The position numbers and the translations under genes are program-made. The notes beneath the pieces are model-generated. The model saw only the letters and a list, made by a program, of their open reading frames with translations. It was not told the DNA's origin and searched no databases. Positions 31,437-40,500 of a stretch of 64,000 nt of DNA are shown here, in pieces. Every line of letters begins with the position of its first letter. The stretch's first letter is position 1. This DNA is from Sorangium cellulosum (GTDB lineage: Bacteria; Myxococcota_A; Polyangia; Polyangiales; Polyangiaceae): contig NZ_CP012670.1 in NCBI RefSeq assembly GCF_004135735.1, forward strand, positions 372,001 to 436,000. The letters are read 5' to 3'.

Positions 31437-32392
31437 CTAACAAAACCCGGCCTGGATATGGCAGAGGCAGATCAGGCACACGGCGAGCTGGAGGAACGCT
31501 CGGTGAATATCGGCACGGCGTTCATACCGCACAGTCAAGCGCCGAAAGCGGCGGAGCCATGCGATCGTCCGTTCGACGACCCAGCGGTAACGGCCGAGCT
31601 TCTCCGACGACTCGATGCCCTTGCGAGCGATGCGGGGCACGATGTGGCGCAGATGGCAAGCCAAGCGCAGGGCCGGGTCGTCGTAGGCCTTATCGGCGTG
31701 CAGTTTCTTGGGGCGGCGCCGCGGTCGGCCGCAAGGCCGCGCGATCGTCGGTACCGCATCCACCATAGGCGTGAACATCTTCGAGTCATGGACGTTCGCC
31801 GGCGTCATCTCGACGGCGAGCGGGATACCATTCTGATCGACCAAAATGTGATATTTCGTGCCCGGCCGACCGCGATCTGTGGGGTTCGGGCCAGTCTCCT
31901 GGGGCATCCCCTCAAATTTTTCGGGGAATTCACATGAAGACGCGAAGAGGGGAAGCAAAATCTCTGGGAAATCTTCCTGCCTTCCCGCCTTCATGTTCAA
32001 TTTCTCGTTAGAAACGGCCACAAAAATGAGGGGATTTGTCAGGCCAGTCTCTTCACCCCCCTTTTTGCCGGAACCAGCGAGGCATCCAGCGCAGCACGCT
32101 CCCAGTTGATCTTGTCGGCCCCGCCGAGCTCATCCAGCAATGCCTTGTGGAGCTGACCCCAGACGCCAGCCTGCTGCCAGTCGCGCAACCGGCGCCAGCA
32201 CGTCATGCCGCTGCAGCCGAGCTCTTGCGGGAGATATTCCCAAGGAATCCCCGTTTTCAGCACGAACAAGATCCCCGTCAGGGCGATTCGATCAGGCGTG
32301 CGCGGCCGGCCGCCCTGCGGCTTCGGCTCCGCCTTCGGCAATAGAGGTTCGATTCGCTCCCAGAGTTCGTCCGGCACCAACAGCTTGCCCAC
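31437..32392 (-). pseudogene. IS5-family transposase, two frames, split by a miniature element
   Basis: The first frame starts at GTG 32392 (MGKLLVPDELWERIEPLLP) and carries the N-terminal and first catalytic region (RAALDASLVPAKRG). The second frame carries TGPNPTDRGRPGTKYHILVD, LHADKAYDD and the terminal GRYRWVVERTIAWLRRFRR with the catalytic Glu. Between them the minus strand reads AAAAAGGGGGG, a slippery tract: a -1 shift there joins the two parts as K-K-G-G-E-E-T-G-P. This is the programmed frameshift known in IS427-group elements. The 144-bp insertion at 31899-32042 falls just after the shift site and breaks the gene. Confidence 0.88.
31899..32042. mobile_element. 144-bp miniature element with IS10-like ends
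   Basis: It is flanked by the 9-bp direct repeat GCCAGTCTC (31890-31898 and 32043-32051). The right end, read inward, is CTGACAAATCCCCTCAT, almost the same as the left end of the IS4-type element at 29175; the left end is CTGGGGCATCCCCTCAA. There is no coding capacity, and it is AT-richer than the genome. Its inner parts AATTCACATGAAG and CTTCATGTTCAATT are roughly complementary, suggesting a folded structure. It is probably moved in trans by an IS4-type transposase. Confidence 0.9.
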
Positions 32393-32475
32393 GCGTGCAA
32401 TCTAATGCGCGTACCGTTTGTCTCAAGCGAGCGGGCGCTCGAGCGAGGTCGGCGGGCTATTGTTAGGCGCTCTTA

Positions 32476-32625
32476 GAGCGCCGAACAAAACCGGACCGAG
32501 CCAGGCGGCCGAGGGGGGCAGCGCTCGGCGCGACGAGGAGCCCTGCTGAAGTAGGGCGACGAGGAGCAACGACGCGATGCGCCCGCCCTCGGCCGCCTGG
32601 CGACGGGAGGTTTTGTTAGGCGCTC
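32476..32625. mobile_element. 150-bp palindromic miniature element with IS5-like ends
   Basis: The ends GAGCGCCGAACAAAACC and the complement of GAGCGCCTAACAAAACC match those of the adjacent IS5-type element, and TTA flanks it on both sides (32473-32475, 32626-32628). Inside is a perfect 15-bp inverted repeat (CCAGGCGGCCGAGGG and its complement) and two copies of CGACGAGGAGC around a short hairpin. It encodes nothing and is likely a non-autonomous derivative moved by the IS5-type transposase. Confidence 0.88.
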
Positions 32626-32633
32626 TTAGGGAC

Positions 32634-32960
32634 CTCTCCGCCGCTGAAAGGCGGCGGCCCCATTGAAGCTCACGACACCCGTTGATAGTCGGTCGGGCAT
32701 CGGGTCTCTCCGCCGCTGAAAGGCGGCGGCCCCATTGAAGCGGAGGCCGGCTCTTCTGCGCCGCGCGCAGCATGACGGCCTCTCCGCCGCTGAAAGGCGG
32801 CGGCCCCATTGAAGCACCGTGTACGGCCGCTACCAGGCGGACATCCAGGACCTCTCCGCCGCTGAAAGGCGGCGGCCCCATTGAAGCTCCGCCGCCCCGA
32901 CAAAACCCGTGTCCTGGCTGACGACTCTCCGCCGCTGAAAGGCGGCGGCCCCATTGAAGC
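32634..32960 (+). CRISPR. CRISPR array 1, segment c (5 repeats)
   Basis: Five repeats start at 32634, 32706, 32780, 32852 and 32925, identical to the others and in the same orientation. This is the leader-distal end of array 1, giving 38 repeats in total. The last repeat is not degenerate. What remains of the spacer disrupted by the IS5-type insertions is 22 nt on the left and 5 nt on the right, only 27 nt, so some spacer sequence was lost. Confidence 0.97.
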
Positions 32961-33037
32961 CTCCAATGACGTTGCGAAGCTCGAACTGATCTCCTCGTGC
33001 TCTCAAGCGCCGGCCGCCGGCTGCTGCCCCGGGCACC

Positions 33038-33655
33038 TCAATCGTGCTGCGCCGCGTCGCTCGTCCGCGAGAGGCTCGCCAGGAGCTCCGCCCGCTCCGC
33101 CACGGTGCCGGGGGCGACGTCGACCACCTCGAAGCCGGCCGCGCGGTACATCGCGCCGAGCCGCCCGTTGATGCGCTCCGCCTCGGCGGCGCGCTCCTCT
33201 CGGCTCCTCCCCCAGCGCGGCGCCTGGAGCTCCGGCATCACGGCGAACAGGAACACGAGCGCATAGCGCTCGAAGGCGGGCTCGCCGGGCGGCCAGGGGT
33301 ACTCTTCCTCTCCGCTCGTGCGCAGGTAGTACTCGACGGGGTCGAGATACCCGCGCTCCAGCCAGTCGCCGTCGCGCGCCTCCGCCTCGATCGTCCTCTG
33401 TGTCTCCAGCACCCGCGCGGCGAACTCCCGCTTTCGGCACAGCGGACAGACGTGCTCCGGCGCGTCGATCGGGTGAAACGGCGCGTCCGGCGGGTGGCCG
33501 TGGGTGCGCGCGCCGAGCTCGTCGAGCACGCGCCGGTGCGCCTCGCCGTGCACGCGGTAGCCCCGCGTGGACGCGAGGTGACGGAGCGTCGTTGTCTTGC
33601 CGCACGAATAGGCGCCCGTCGCCACGAAGAGACGCTTGAAGACACGCTCGCTCAT
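33038..33655 (-). CDS. AAA_28-type P-loop NTPase
   Basis: 205 residues from ATG 33655 (MSERVFKRLFVATGAYSCGK). The P-loop is G-A-Y-S-C-G-K-T (14-21), and an N-terminal GEAHRRVLDELG segment follows. A Cys pair in HVCPLCRKREF (C-x2-C) may bind metal. YALVFLFAVMPELQAPRWGRSREERAAEAERI resembles the Walker B and lid parts of the AAA_28/nicotinamide-riboside-kinase-like group, which includes kinases and NTPases that respond to nucleotides. It is the last gene of a four-gene operon after two radical SAM proteins and a methyltransferase, 7 bp after the methyltransferase stop. Substrate unknown. Confidence 0.75.
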   Translation of the reverse strand: MSERVFKRLFVATGAYSCGKTTTLRHLASTRGYRVHGEAHRRVLDELGARTHGHPPDAPFHPIDAPEHVCPLCRKREFAARVLETQRTIEAEARDGDWLERGYLDPVEYYLRTSGEEEYPWPPGEPAFERYALVFLFAVMPELQAPRWGRSREERAAEAERINGRLGAMYRAAGFEVVDVAPGTVAERAELLASLSRTSDAAQHD

Positions 33656-33662
33656 CGAAGCT

Positions 33663-34655
33663 TCACCGCCGCGTCCACCACACCGAGCCCCCGCCGACCT
33701 CGACGGCGCGTCCAGCGCGCGCCGCGAAGCGCGCGACGGCCTCCAGGACGCCCGCGTGCTCCTCGTTGTGGTCATGGCCGGCCAGGATCGCGCCCGGCTT
33801 GAGCCTGGGCCACCAGGCCTCGAGGTCCGCCAGCACCGCCGCCGCGTCGTGCGAGGCGTCGAGGAAGACGAGATCCAGGCTCGCTTCGGCGAAGCGCGCC
33901 GCCGCGTCCGTGGAGGCCAGCCGGTGGACGATCGGGCGGAGCCCGAGCGCCTCCATGTTCGCCTCGAACGCGCCGGGCACGTCCTCCGCGGCCAGCAAGG
34001 CGCTGTATCGCGCGGCGTATGCGTCGCTGGAGCCCTCCCAGGCGTCGACGCAGTGGAGCGCGACGCCGCGCCGCGCCGCGAGCCGCCCGACGTATGCCGT
34101 GGAGAGCCCCTTCCAGGAGCCCACCTCGACCATGGCGCCGCCGTGGATCGAGCGCACGAGCGCCCGGTACGCGAGGCCGGCCTCCTCGGAGAACCAGCCC
34201 TGGACGGGATCGACCCGGGTCACCGGAAACAGCGCCAGGAGCGCCGCCGGCTTCCGCGCTGGATCGCCGTATTCGTATTGCCTGTCGCACAGCTTCACGA
34301 AGCAGCGGGCGTCGTACGCGACGAACAGCGGCCGCGCGATGACGGCGAACTTCTTGAGCGACGTGGACCGCTCGGGCTCCCGCTCTCCCCGCCGGATCTC
34401 GTCGGCGGTCGTCGCGAAGATGACGTCCTCGTGCCGGATCGGGCGCCCCTGAGCCGGGCCGTCGGTCCACGGCCGCTCTCCGGGGTATCCGGCGCGGTCG
34501 GTGCCGTGCTCGAGGAGGCGAGCCAGCTTGTCCGCCTCGCTCGCGCGGAACAGGAGCGGGCTCGTGATGCCGCGCGCCTCGAGCTCGTCCAGCGCCTCCT
34601 CGAGAAAGAGCAGGTTCCGGCCGATGTAGGGCAGGGGGATGATGGGCGGCGTCAT
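33663..34655 (-). CDS. SAM-dependent methyltransferase with an N-terminal extension
   Basis: 330 residues, overlapping the preceding radical SAM gene by four bases (ATGA). Residues 1-170 match nothing I recognise. They contain a helical region (NLLFLEEALDELEARGITSP) and a possible substrate part with RCFVKLCDRQYEYGDP. The C-terminal half is a class I methyltransferase of the Methyltransf_24 type: motif I is AMVEVGSWKGLSTAYVG (about 174-190), the acidic ribose-binding residue is in LHCVDAWEG, and LDLVFLDASHDAAAVLADLE plus LKPGAILAGHDHN complete the fold. The operon context suggests a small-molecule or peptide modification pathway. Confidence 0.85.
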   Translation of the reverse strand: MTPPIIPLPYIGRNLLFLEEALDELEARGITSPLLFRASEADKLARLLEHGTDRAGYPGERPWTDGPAQGRPIRHEDVIFATTADEIRRGEREPERSTSLKKFAVIARPLFVAYDARCFVKLCDRQYEYGDPARKPAALLALFPVTRVDPVQGWFSEEAGLAYRALVRSIHGGAMVEVGSWKGLSTAYVGRLAARRGVALHCVDAWEGSSDAYAARYSALLAAEDVPGAFEANMEALGLRPIVHRLASTDAAARFAEASLDLVFLDASHDAAAVLADLEAWWPRLKPGAILAGHDHNEEHAGVLEAVARFAARAGRAVEVGGGSVWWTRR

Positions 34656-35743
34656 GACGCGTCCTGCGCCGCGCGCGCCGTCGTGGTCGTTGGCGGCGTC
34701 GGCGGGCCCAGGATGCCGTCCCAGGGCTGCCAGGTCGAGGCGAGCCGGGCGTTCGGGTGGAAGATGAGCTCGTGGACGATGCCCGGGCCCGAGCGCTTCG
34801 TCTCCTCGAGCTGCGCGAGATCGGCCTCCTCGAAGACCACATCGATGTCCTCGAAGCGGAACACCTCGACATAGTAGTAATACCCCACGATCTGCCGCTC
34901 GAACGAGAACCGCGCGTCGGCGCTCAGCGCGTCGAGGATCGGCTCGAGCCGGACGCGGGCGCGATCGCTGTATTTGACCACGTGGTTCTCGACCACCGCG
35001 GCCGGGTCGGTCTTCATCAGTTGCCGGAAGATCACGTTGTCCACGCCGAGCGACCGCGCGAACCGCAGGTAGGCCACGATGGGCTCCACGGCGTCGATCT
35101 GGCCCTGCAGGAGCACGCAGGAGAGGCGCACGCGGGTGCCGCCGGCCGCGGCCGCCGCCACGACGCGGCGGAGCTCGTCGACGCTCAGGCCGTCCTTCAT
35201 CACCATGAGCCTGGCATTCGTGTCGTGGTCGGGGTGGGCGCGGCTGATGTTGAGGTGCTGGACGCCGGTCTCCACGATCCAGTCGATCACCCGCTTTCCC
35301 TCGCGCTGCTGGAGCAGCCCCGAGCCGTTCGTGGTGAGCGTCCGCTTGCGGCAGCGGCGCGCCTGGCCGAGCGCGAGGATGCGGGGCAGCCGCGGATCGT
35401 GGCTCGGCTCTCCGCCGGTGATCGACACCGTGGGATCGAGCGGCCGGAGCGCGTCCAGGGACTCGGCCATGGCGTCGAAGTAGCGCCCGTCGTCCTCCTC
35501 GACGGTCTTCTGCACGGCGAGGCTCCGCCCGCGCGACGCGGGCCTGAGCTCCTCGACGCAGAAGTGGCACTTCGCGTTGCAGGGCTGCCGGCTGTAGATG
35601 GAGAAGTTCGCGTTGCGGTAGACCTCGACCGGCCGGCCCCACAGGTCGAAGCGCACGGTGGCGCCGGCCGTGCTGTTGCCTGTCAGGTCGAAGGCGCGGC
35701 TCTTCAGGCGGCGCCATTCGTCGCGGAACGGGCGCGCGCTCAC
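34652..35743 (-). CDS. Radical SAM enzyme
   Basis: 363 residues. The cluster motif is C-x3-C-x2-C in QPCNAKCHFCVEE (Cys55, 59, 62). SAM-binding parts follow: TVSITGGEPSHDPRL (GGEP), LTTNGSGLLQQREG and LNISRAHPDHDTN. The C-terminal part (FSFERQIVGYYYYVEVFRFEDIDV) has an unusual Tyr run. No C-terminal SPASM or TWITCH Cys cluster is visible. It overlaps both neighbours by four bases. Radical SAM proteins do many kinds of radical chemistry; without a precursor peptide or substrate gene nearby, the reaction cannot be named. Confidence 0.9.
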   Translation of the reverse strand: MSARPFRDEWRRLKSRAFDLTGNSTAGATVRFDLWGRPVEVYRNANFSIYSRQPCNAKCHFCVEELRPASRGRSLAVQKTVEEDDGRYFDAMAESLDALRPLDPTVSITGGEPSHDPRLPRILALGQARRCRKRTLTTNGSGLLQQREGKRVIDWIVETGVQHLNISRAHPDHDTNARLMVMKDGLSVDELRRVVAAAAAGGTRVRLSCVLLQGQIDAVEPIVAYLRFARSLGVDNVIFRQLMKTDPAAVVENHVVKYSDRARVRLEPILDALSADARFSFERQIVGYYYYVEVFRFEDIDVVFEEADLAQLEETKRSGPGIVHELIFHPNARLASTWQPWDGILGPPTPPTTTTARAAQDAS

Positions 35744-36486
35744 GGCAGCCTCCGCATGGCGTCGGAGCGCGCGACGAGGTCGGGGCCGAAGGCGCCGCCG
35801 TCCGGGTTGAGCATCGTGAAATGGGTGCCGACGAGGAACGGCTCGTCCCAGTCCTCGCGCTTCTGGGCGAAGCCGTAGCGCTGCAGGTGGAACACGTTGG
35901 CGAGCTCGATGAGCCCCGCGTCACGCACGGCCTGCGCGACCCACGCGTCGCCGTCCGGCTCTGTCTTGCGCAGCCGGACGTTCAGCACGAGCTGGCGGTC
36001 GCCGCCGAGCGCCGCGAGCCGCTCGCGCAGGGCGCGCGCGAGGTCGAGCAGGCCGCCGTCGTGCTCGAGGAGGTGGTGGTTGACCGACAGCTTGATCGTC
36101 GTGGGCTCGCCGAGCTTCTCCAGCCAGGCGTCGAGCCCGGCCGGCTCGCGCGGGAGCTCGACCCCGTTGGTGACGACGACGACGCGCGCGCAGCGCGGCT
36201 CGACGCGGGCGAGCCGCACCATCTCGTCGAAGTGCGGGTGGATCGTGGGCTCGCCGCCCTCGAGCTGCACCTCGAACGGGCCCTCGGCCGGGAAGCTCGC
36301 GCGGTAGCGGTCGAGGGCGAGGAAGGTCTGCCCCTTCGGCGACGAGCAGGTGCAGCACCAGGGGCACGCGCGGTTGCAGTGGTTCGAGGTCGCCACGTAG
36401 AGCCGGCGCGGCCGCTCCGCCGTGGGCCGGTCGAGCGGGAGCGTGCCAGTGAGCGTGGCGTTCTGGGGTCTCGTCGCGGTCCGCAT
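35740..36486 (-). CDS. Radical SAM enzyme, short form
   Basis: 248 residues from ATG 36486. The motif is NHCNRACPWCCTCSS (Cys37, 41, 44, with extra Cys45 and Cys47). FEVQLEGGEPTIHPHFDEMV supplies the GGEP motif, and VVVVTNGVELP and IKLSVNHHLLEHDGG follow. It is near the minimum length for the radical SAM barrel and has no added Fe-S domain. It is the first gene of the tightly packed operon with the longer radical SAM enzyme, a methyltransferase and a P-loop NTPase. The two radical SAM proteins may act in sequence or as a pair. Confidence 0.9.
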   Translation of the reverse strand: MRTATRPQNATLTGTLPLDRPTAERPRRLYVATSNHCNRACPWCCTCSSPKGQTFLALDRYRASFPAEGPFEVQLEGGEPTIHPHFDEMVRLARVEPRCARVVVVTNGVELPREPAGLDAWLEKLGEPTTIKLSVNHHLLEHDGGLLDLARALRERLAALGGDRQLVLNVRLRKTEPDGDAWVAQAVRDAGLIELANVFHLQRYGFAQKREDWDEPFLVGTHFTMLNPDGGAFGPDLVARSDAMRRLP

Positions 36487-36636
36487 GGGGCCTCCAGCGA
36501 GGAGGATACACCCGACGGGATGCCCAGGCGGGGCGCATCAACCGAGCGAGGGAGGCCGTCGCGGTGCGAGACAGGGGAAAGCTCGCCGGCGATGCGTGCC
36601 GCCCTCGCGCGGCCCTCTTTCCTGGCTGGCAGTCGA

Positions 36637-37575
36637 TCAGTCCCCTCGGGCGGGACGCGCCATGCGCGCCGGGGCGAAGCTCCCGTAACCGCCCTGATCG
36701 CTCCGGCGGATCGCGGACTCCAGCACGATGGCGATGCCGCGGGCCCGCAGGACGCTCGGGTCAACCTCGACGAGCTCCGGCGACGTCAGGACGGAGCCGA
36801 TGACCGAGCGCGGGAGCGGCACGGTCCAGATCGGCCACCGGAATGTCCCTGTCTTCCACTCGCCGCTGCAACCGGTCGTCACGATCCGGTCGCCGACCGG
36901 GGCCACCCGGATGAACGGCAAGCCCCGGAACGCGAGCCAATCCGCGCCGGGCACGCCGAGCTTCTTGTCCTTCGATGGATCGCTCGCCCGAAGCGCATAG
37001 TCGCGCGCCGAGGTGTTGTCCCACTGAAGCACCGGGAGCGGACGCTCGTATCGCCACGGACCGAACAGCGCCTCTTCCAGGTCCTCGACGCGCACGCCCT
37101 GGGTGAGCTCGCTCACCATGCCGAGGAACTCCTGCTGCCCCGCGGTGAAATGGAGCGCGGTCGGCTTCGTGTTGCCGTTGTTGTCCACCGCGACGTCCGT
37201 CGCGAACGCGGCCGCGAAGTCGAGGCTTCGCCGCCGATCCTCGCGCACCAGACCGCTCAGGTAGTCCGCGAAGAAGCCCGGAGGCGGCTTGAGATCGTGC
37301 GCCTCGGCCCCGTTCCCGTCTTTACGATAACGCAGCCGCTCGATAGCTGGCTCTCCCCGGAAGCTCTCCAGATCGTGCACGAGCGCGTCGAGCAATGCAT
37401 TGCGATCTGGACCGCCCACGATCGCCGGCCTGTACGTCCCACCGGCGCGCCAGAGCAGCCTGGGCTCCGGCTGTCCCTCCTTCGCCCGGTCAGCGAGCGC
37501 ATTGAGCACGCCCAGCGCCGAAAGGAACGCCAGCGGGTTCTTGCCATCCAGGCCGGTCAGCAGGAGCTCGGTCAT
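36637..37575 (-). CDS. Probable type I-G large-subunit-like protein (short Csx17-like, locus 2)
   Basis: 312 residues, overlapping cas3 by four bases (ATGA). The opening LLLTGLDGKNPLAFLSALG with GVLNALAD has the same spacing as the Csx17 start in locus 1 (LxG-x-x-P-x3-L-x-ALGVL). A second shared feature is DVAVDNNGNTKPTALHFTAG, comparable to DGRLDFTNNRMQ in Csx17. It is less than half the length of Csx17. Its place after a GSU0051-type cas3 parallels small proteins beside cas3 in Geobacter-type I-U loci. I infer that it fills the Cas8-type role or extends Cas3; the family name is not certain. Confidence 0.7.
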   Translation of the reverse strand: MTELLLTGLDGKNPLAFLSALGVLNALADRAKEGQPEPRLLWRAGGTYRPAIVGGPDRNALLDALVHDLESFRGEPAIERLRYRKDGNGAEAHDLKPPPGFFADYLSGLVREDRRRSLDFAAAFATDVAVDNNGNTKPTALHFTAGQQEFLGMVSELTQGVRVEDLEEALFGPWRYERPLPVLQWDNTSARDYALRASDPSKDKKLGVPGADWLAFRGLPFIRVAPVGDRIVTTGCSGEWKTGTFRWPIWTVPLPRSVIGSVLTSPELVEVDPSVLRARGIAIVLESAIRRSDQGGYGSFAPARMARPARGD

Positions 37576-40500
37576 CGCTCGTCCCTCGCCTCGATCTCGC
37601 CGCGCTGCTCTTCCTCGCTCCGCCGGTGATCCGCGAGCCGGAGGATCGCCTCTAGCCACGCCAGACCGAACCAGCCGTAGCGCTCCACGAGCCGCCAGAA
37701 CCGCTCGGCGATGCCCGAGTCGAGCCGCGGGACGCCGTGGTCGCTGGAGACGGACACGACCGTGCCGCCGGCGTCGAAGGCGAGCTCGACCGGCTCGGGA
37801 TCGTCCACCACCGGCGCGAGTGGCCGGCACCAGCCGTGATGCGATCCCACGAGATGCAGGACAAGATCCGGATCCTTGGCGCCGTCGAGCAGCGATGGCC
37901 GGGCCTCCAGGAGCGCGACGGATGACAGCTCGTGACGGGCCCCCCGCGGGTACCCAGAGCGCTCGCGCGCGCGGGCCCGCGCGGCGCGATCCGCGGCGAC
38001 GATCGCGCTCTTGGCGAGCGGCTCCGCGGCCACCGCCGCCCGGAGCTCGCTGCCCCCGTGGAGCATCCGCTGGAAGCGCGGATCCACCTTCCCCGCGTCA
38101 TGCCAGCGCGCCGCGAGCTCCACGTCGCGCACGACCTCGGGCGGAAGCCCGCACTGCTCGGCGAACCGCTCGGCCCAGGCGGCGACGCCGCCCAGGTGCT
38201 CCCGCAGGGTCACCTCGACGCCCGTATGCGATGCGCCGTCGTCCTCCGTCGTCACGTCGCCCACCCCTTCGGCGTGTGCGCGGACGCGCCCGACGAGCGC
38301 GAAGTAACCCCTCTCCAGCCCGCCGCCCGCGCCGAGCCGCGCGATGCCGTCGAGCCGCAAGAGGGCGGGGCGCTTCCTCCCCTGCTCCGCGAGCGCCTTG
38401 ACCACCCCGCCGAGCCACGACGCTCCGGTCGCCTTCGCATTGCTCTGCGAAAGCCACGCGTCGATGGCCTCGCTCATCTGCGAGAGCCACGCGTCGACGA
38501 CCTCGCGGTCCTCCACGTCCGAGCCCTCTTCCTCGACCGGGACAGGGGCCTCTGGCCATGCACGATCCAGGACGTCAGCATGCTGCCGCAAGAGCTCCGG
38601 GTGCAGCCGCAGCGTCGGGCGCCCCGTCTGCTGCCATCGAGCGCGGTCGCCCAGATCCGAGACGGGCTCGTGGGACGAGGGATCCCAGGTGCCTTCGGCG
38701 AGGCCCCCGTACGTGCTCGGGACGACGATCGTGCTGCCCGCGTGGAGCTCGCGGGGGTTGATCACCCGGCTCTCGTCGCCCTTCCAGGCGAGCGCGAGCC
38801 GCTCAATCCGCGGCTTTCTGTCGTCCTCGCCCACCGTGCGCCCCTCGACGTCGGCGAGATCCGGCCCTGTGCCCCCCTGGAGCCATGCGCGCACCGCGTG
38901 GATCGGCATCGAGAGCGCCTCGAGCCCCACCGGCGTGCACGCCTCCACGCGCTTCAACAGGGCCTCGCGCGTCTCTTCATCTTCCATGGCCTGCTCGAGC
39001 AGCGCCTCGGTCACATCGGCGCGCCAGACGACCTGCACCTCGGGCGCCTGCCGCTGATCGATCCCATGGAGCCACAGCGAGACGTCGGGATCGATCACCG
39101 GGCTGGGCCTCGTCTGCACCCACAGGTCGAGGTGCGCGGGGAGCATCACGGGGGCGCGGCTCTTCGGCGAGAGCATCGCGTCGAGCGCCTCCCCCTCGGG
39201 CAGCGCCGCGGCGATCGCCTGGATCCCGAAATCGCGCGTGCCCTCGCCGATCCAGGTCCACGTCTCCGCGAGCGCCTTGCCGTAGACCGGATCGACGTGA
39301 TCCTTGGTCATTGCATCCGAGCGCACCAGGACGACGCCGCGCACGTCGTGGGGCGCGAGCTCGAGCGCACCGAGCCGGTCCAGCCGGCCGAAGCGCTGCC
39401 GGAGGGCGTCGAGCGAGGCGCACTCGGTCACGATCGCGTCGAGATCGAAGTCGGCGCCCGCCTCGATGCACTGCGTGGCGACGACGACCACCGGGCGCGC
39501 GGCCGCGCTGCGCACGCGGCCGGAGCGGACCAGCGGGCCGAGCTTGCCGTCGAGATCGTCCCGATCGAGCGGTCGCATGCGGCCGGTGACGAGGAAGACG
39601 TCCGCGCTGTCGCCGACCCGCTTCCGCAGGATGGCGGCCGCCTCGCGCGCCGTGGCGACGCGGTTGACGATGACGCCGACGGCGCGCCCGGGCGCCACGA
39701 ACCGCAGGGCGTGGTCGGCGCACGCCTCGGCGAAGGCCGCTCGCCTCGCGTCCTCCCCGCCGCTCACCTTCACCTCGTGGCGCACGACGGGCTTCTTCGC
39801 CCGGAGCCGCATGGCGAGCCGCTCGTTGCGGAGGTCGTCGTCGTTCAGCCCGAACACGCGCTCGTCGTCGGGTGTCGCTGGGGTCGCCGACGTGCCGCCC
39901 GAGATCGCCGGCGGGCTGCCTGGCGTGGCCGACATCTCCACGAGATGCCATCGATCGGGCAGCTTGCTGCTCGCCCGCGTGCGGTAGCGGCGCAGCGAGC
40001 GGAGCGTGTCGCGGAACGGCCGCGACAGGTGCACCTCGTCGAGCAGCAGGAGCGTGTCGTTGCCGAGCAGCCCCGCGTGGATCGGGCGCATGACGTCGCT
40101 CACGCCGTAGCCGCGGAAGAGCAGCCGCGAGCCGACCTGATCCACGGTCGAGACGGCCACGAGCGGCTGATCGGGCCGCTGCGCCCATGCGTCGTCGCGC
40201 GGCATGCCGCCGCGGAGCTGCGCCAGCGCGAGCGGCGCCTCGCCCTCGCGGAGGTCGGCGAGCGCACGGAGCCGGTCGGCCACGGCGCGAAGAACGCCGT
40301 CCCGCGCCCCGCGCAGGGCCCTGGCGATCGCCTTCGCGCGCTCGAAGGCCTGATCGACGATCGTCCGCCGATCCACGACCATCACGATGCGCCGGGGGGC
40401 CTTGCGCTGCGCAGGTGGCGACGCGGCGTCGAGCGCGAGGTGAAAGATCGCGACGTCGATCGCCGCGGTCTTGCCCGTGCCCGTGGGCAGATCGAGCAAC

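Larger units (their letters stand above)
31431..32472 (-). mobile_element. IS5-family (IS427-group-like) element, disrupted
   Basis: 1,042 bp, or 889 bp without the nested element and its target duplication. The ends are GAGCGCCTAACAA and its complement, flanked by the 3-bp direct repeat TTA (31428-31430 and 32473-32475). It carries a two-frame transposase on the minus strand. A 144-bp miniature element sits inside the transposase gene, so the copy is dead. It is inserted in a spacer of array 1. Confidence 0.92.

Noticed and set aside
33038..36486. Calling the radical SAM operon a RiPP cluster
   Set aside because: No precursor peptide, leader peptidase or RiPP recognition element is visible nearby.
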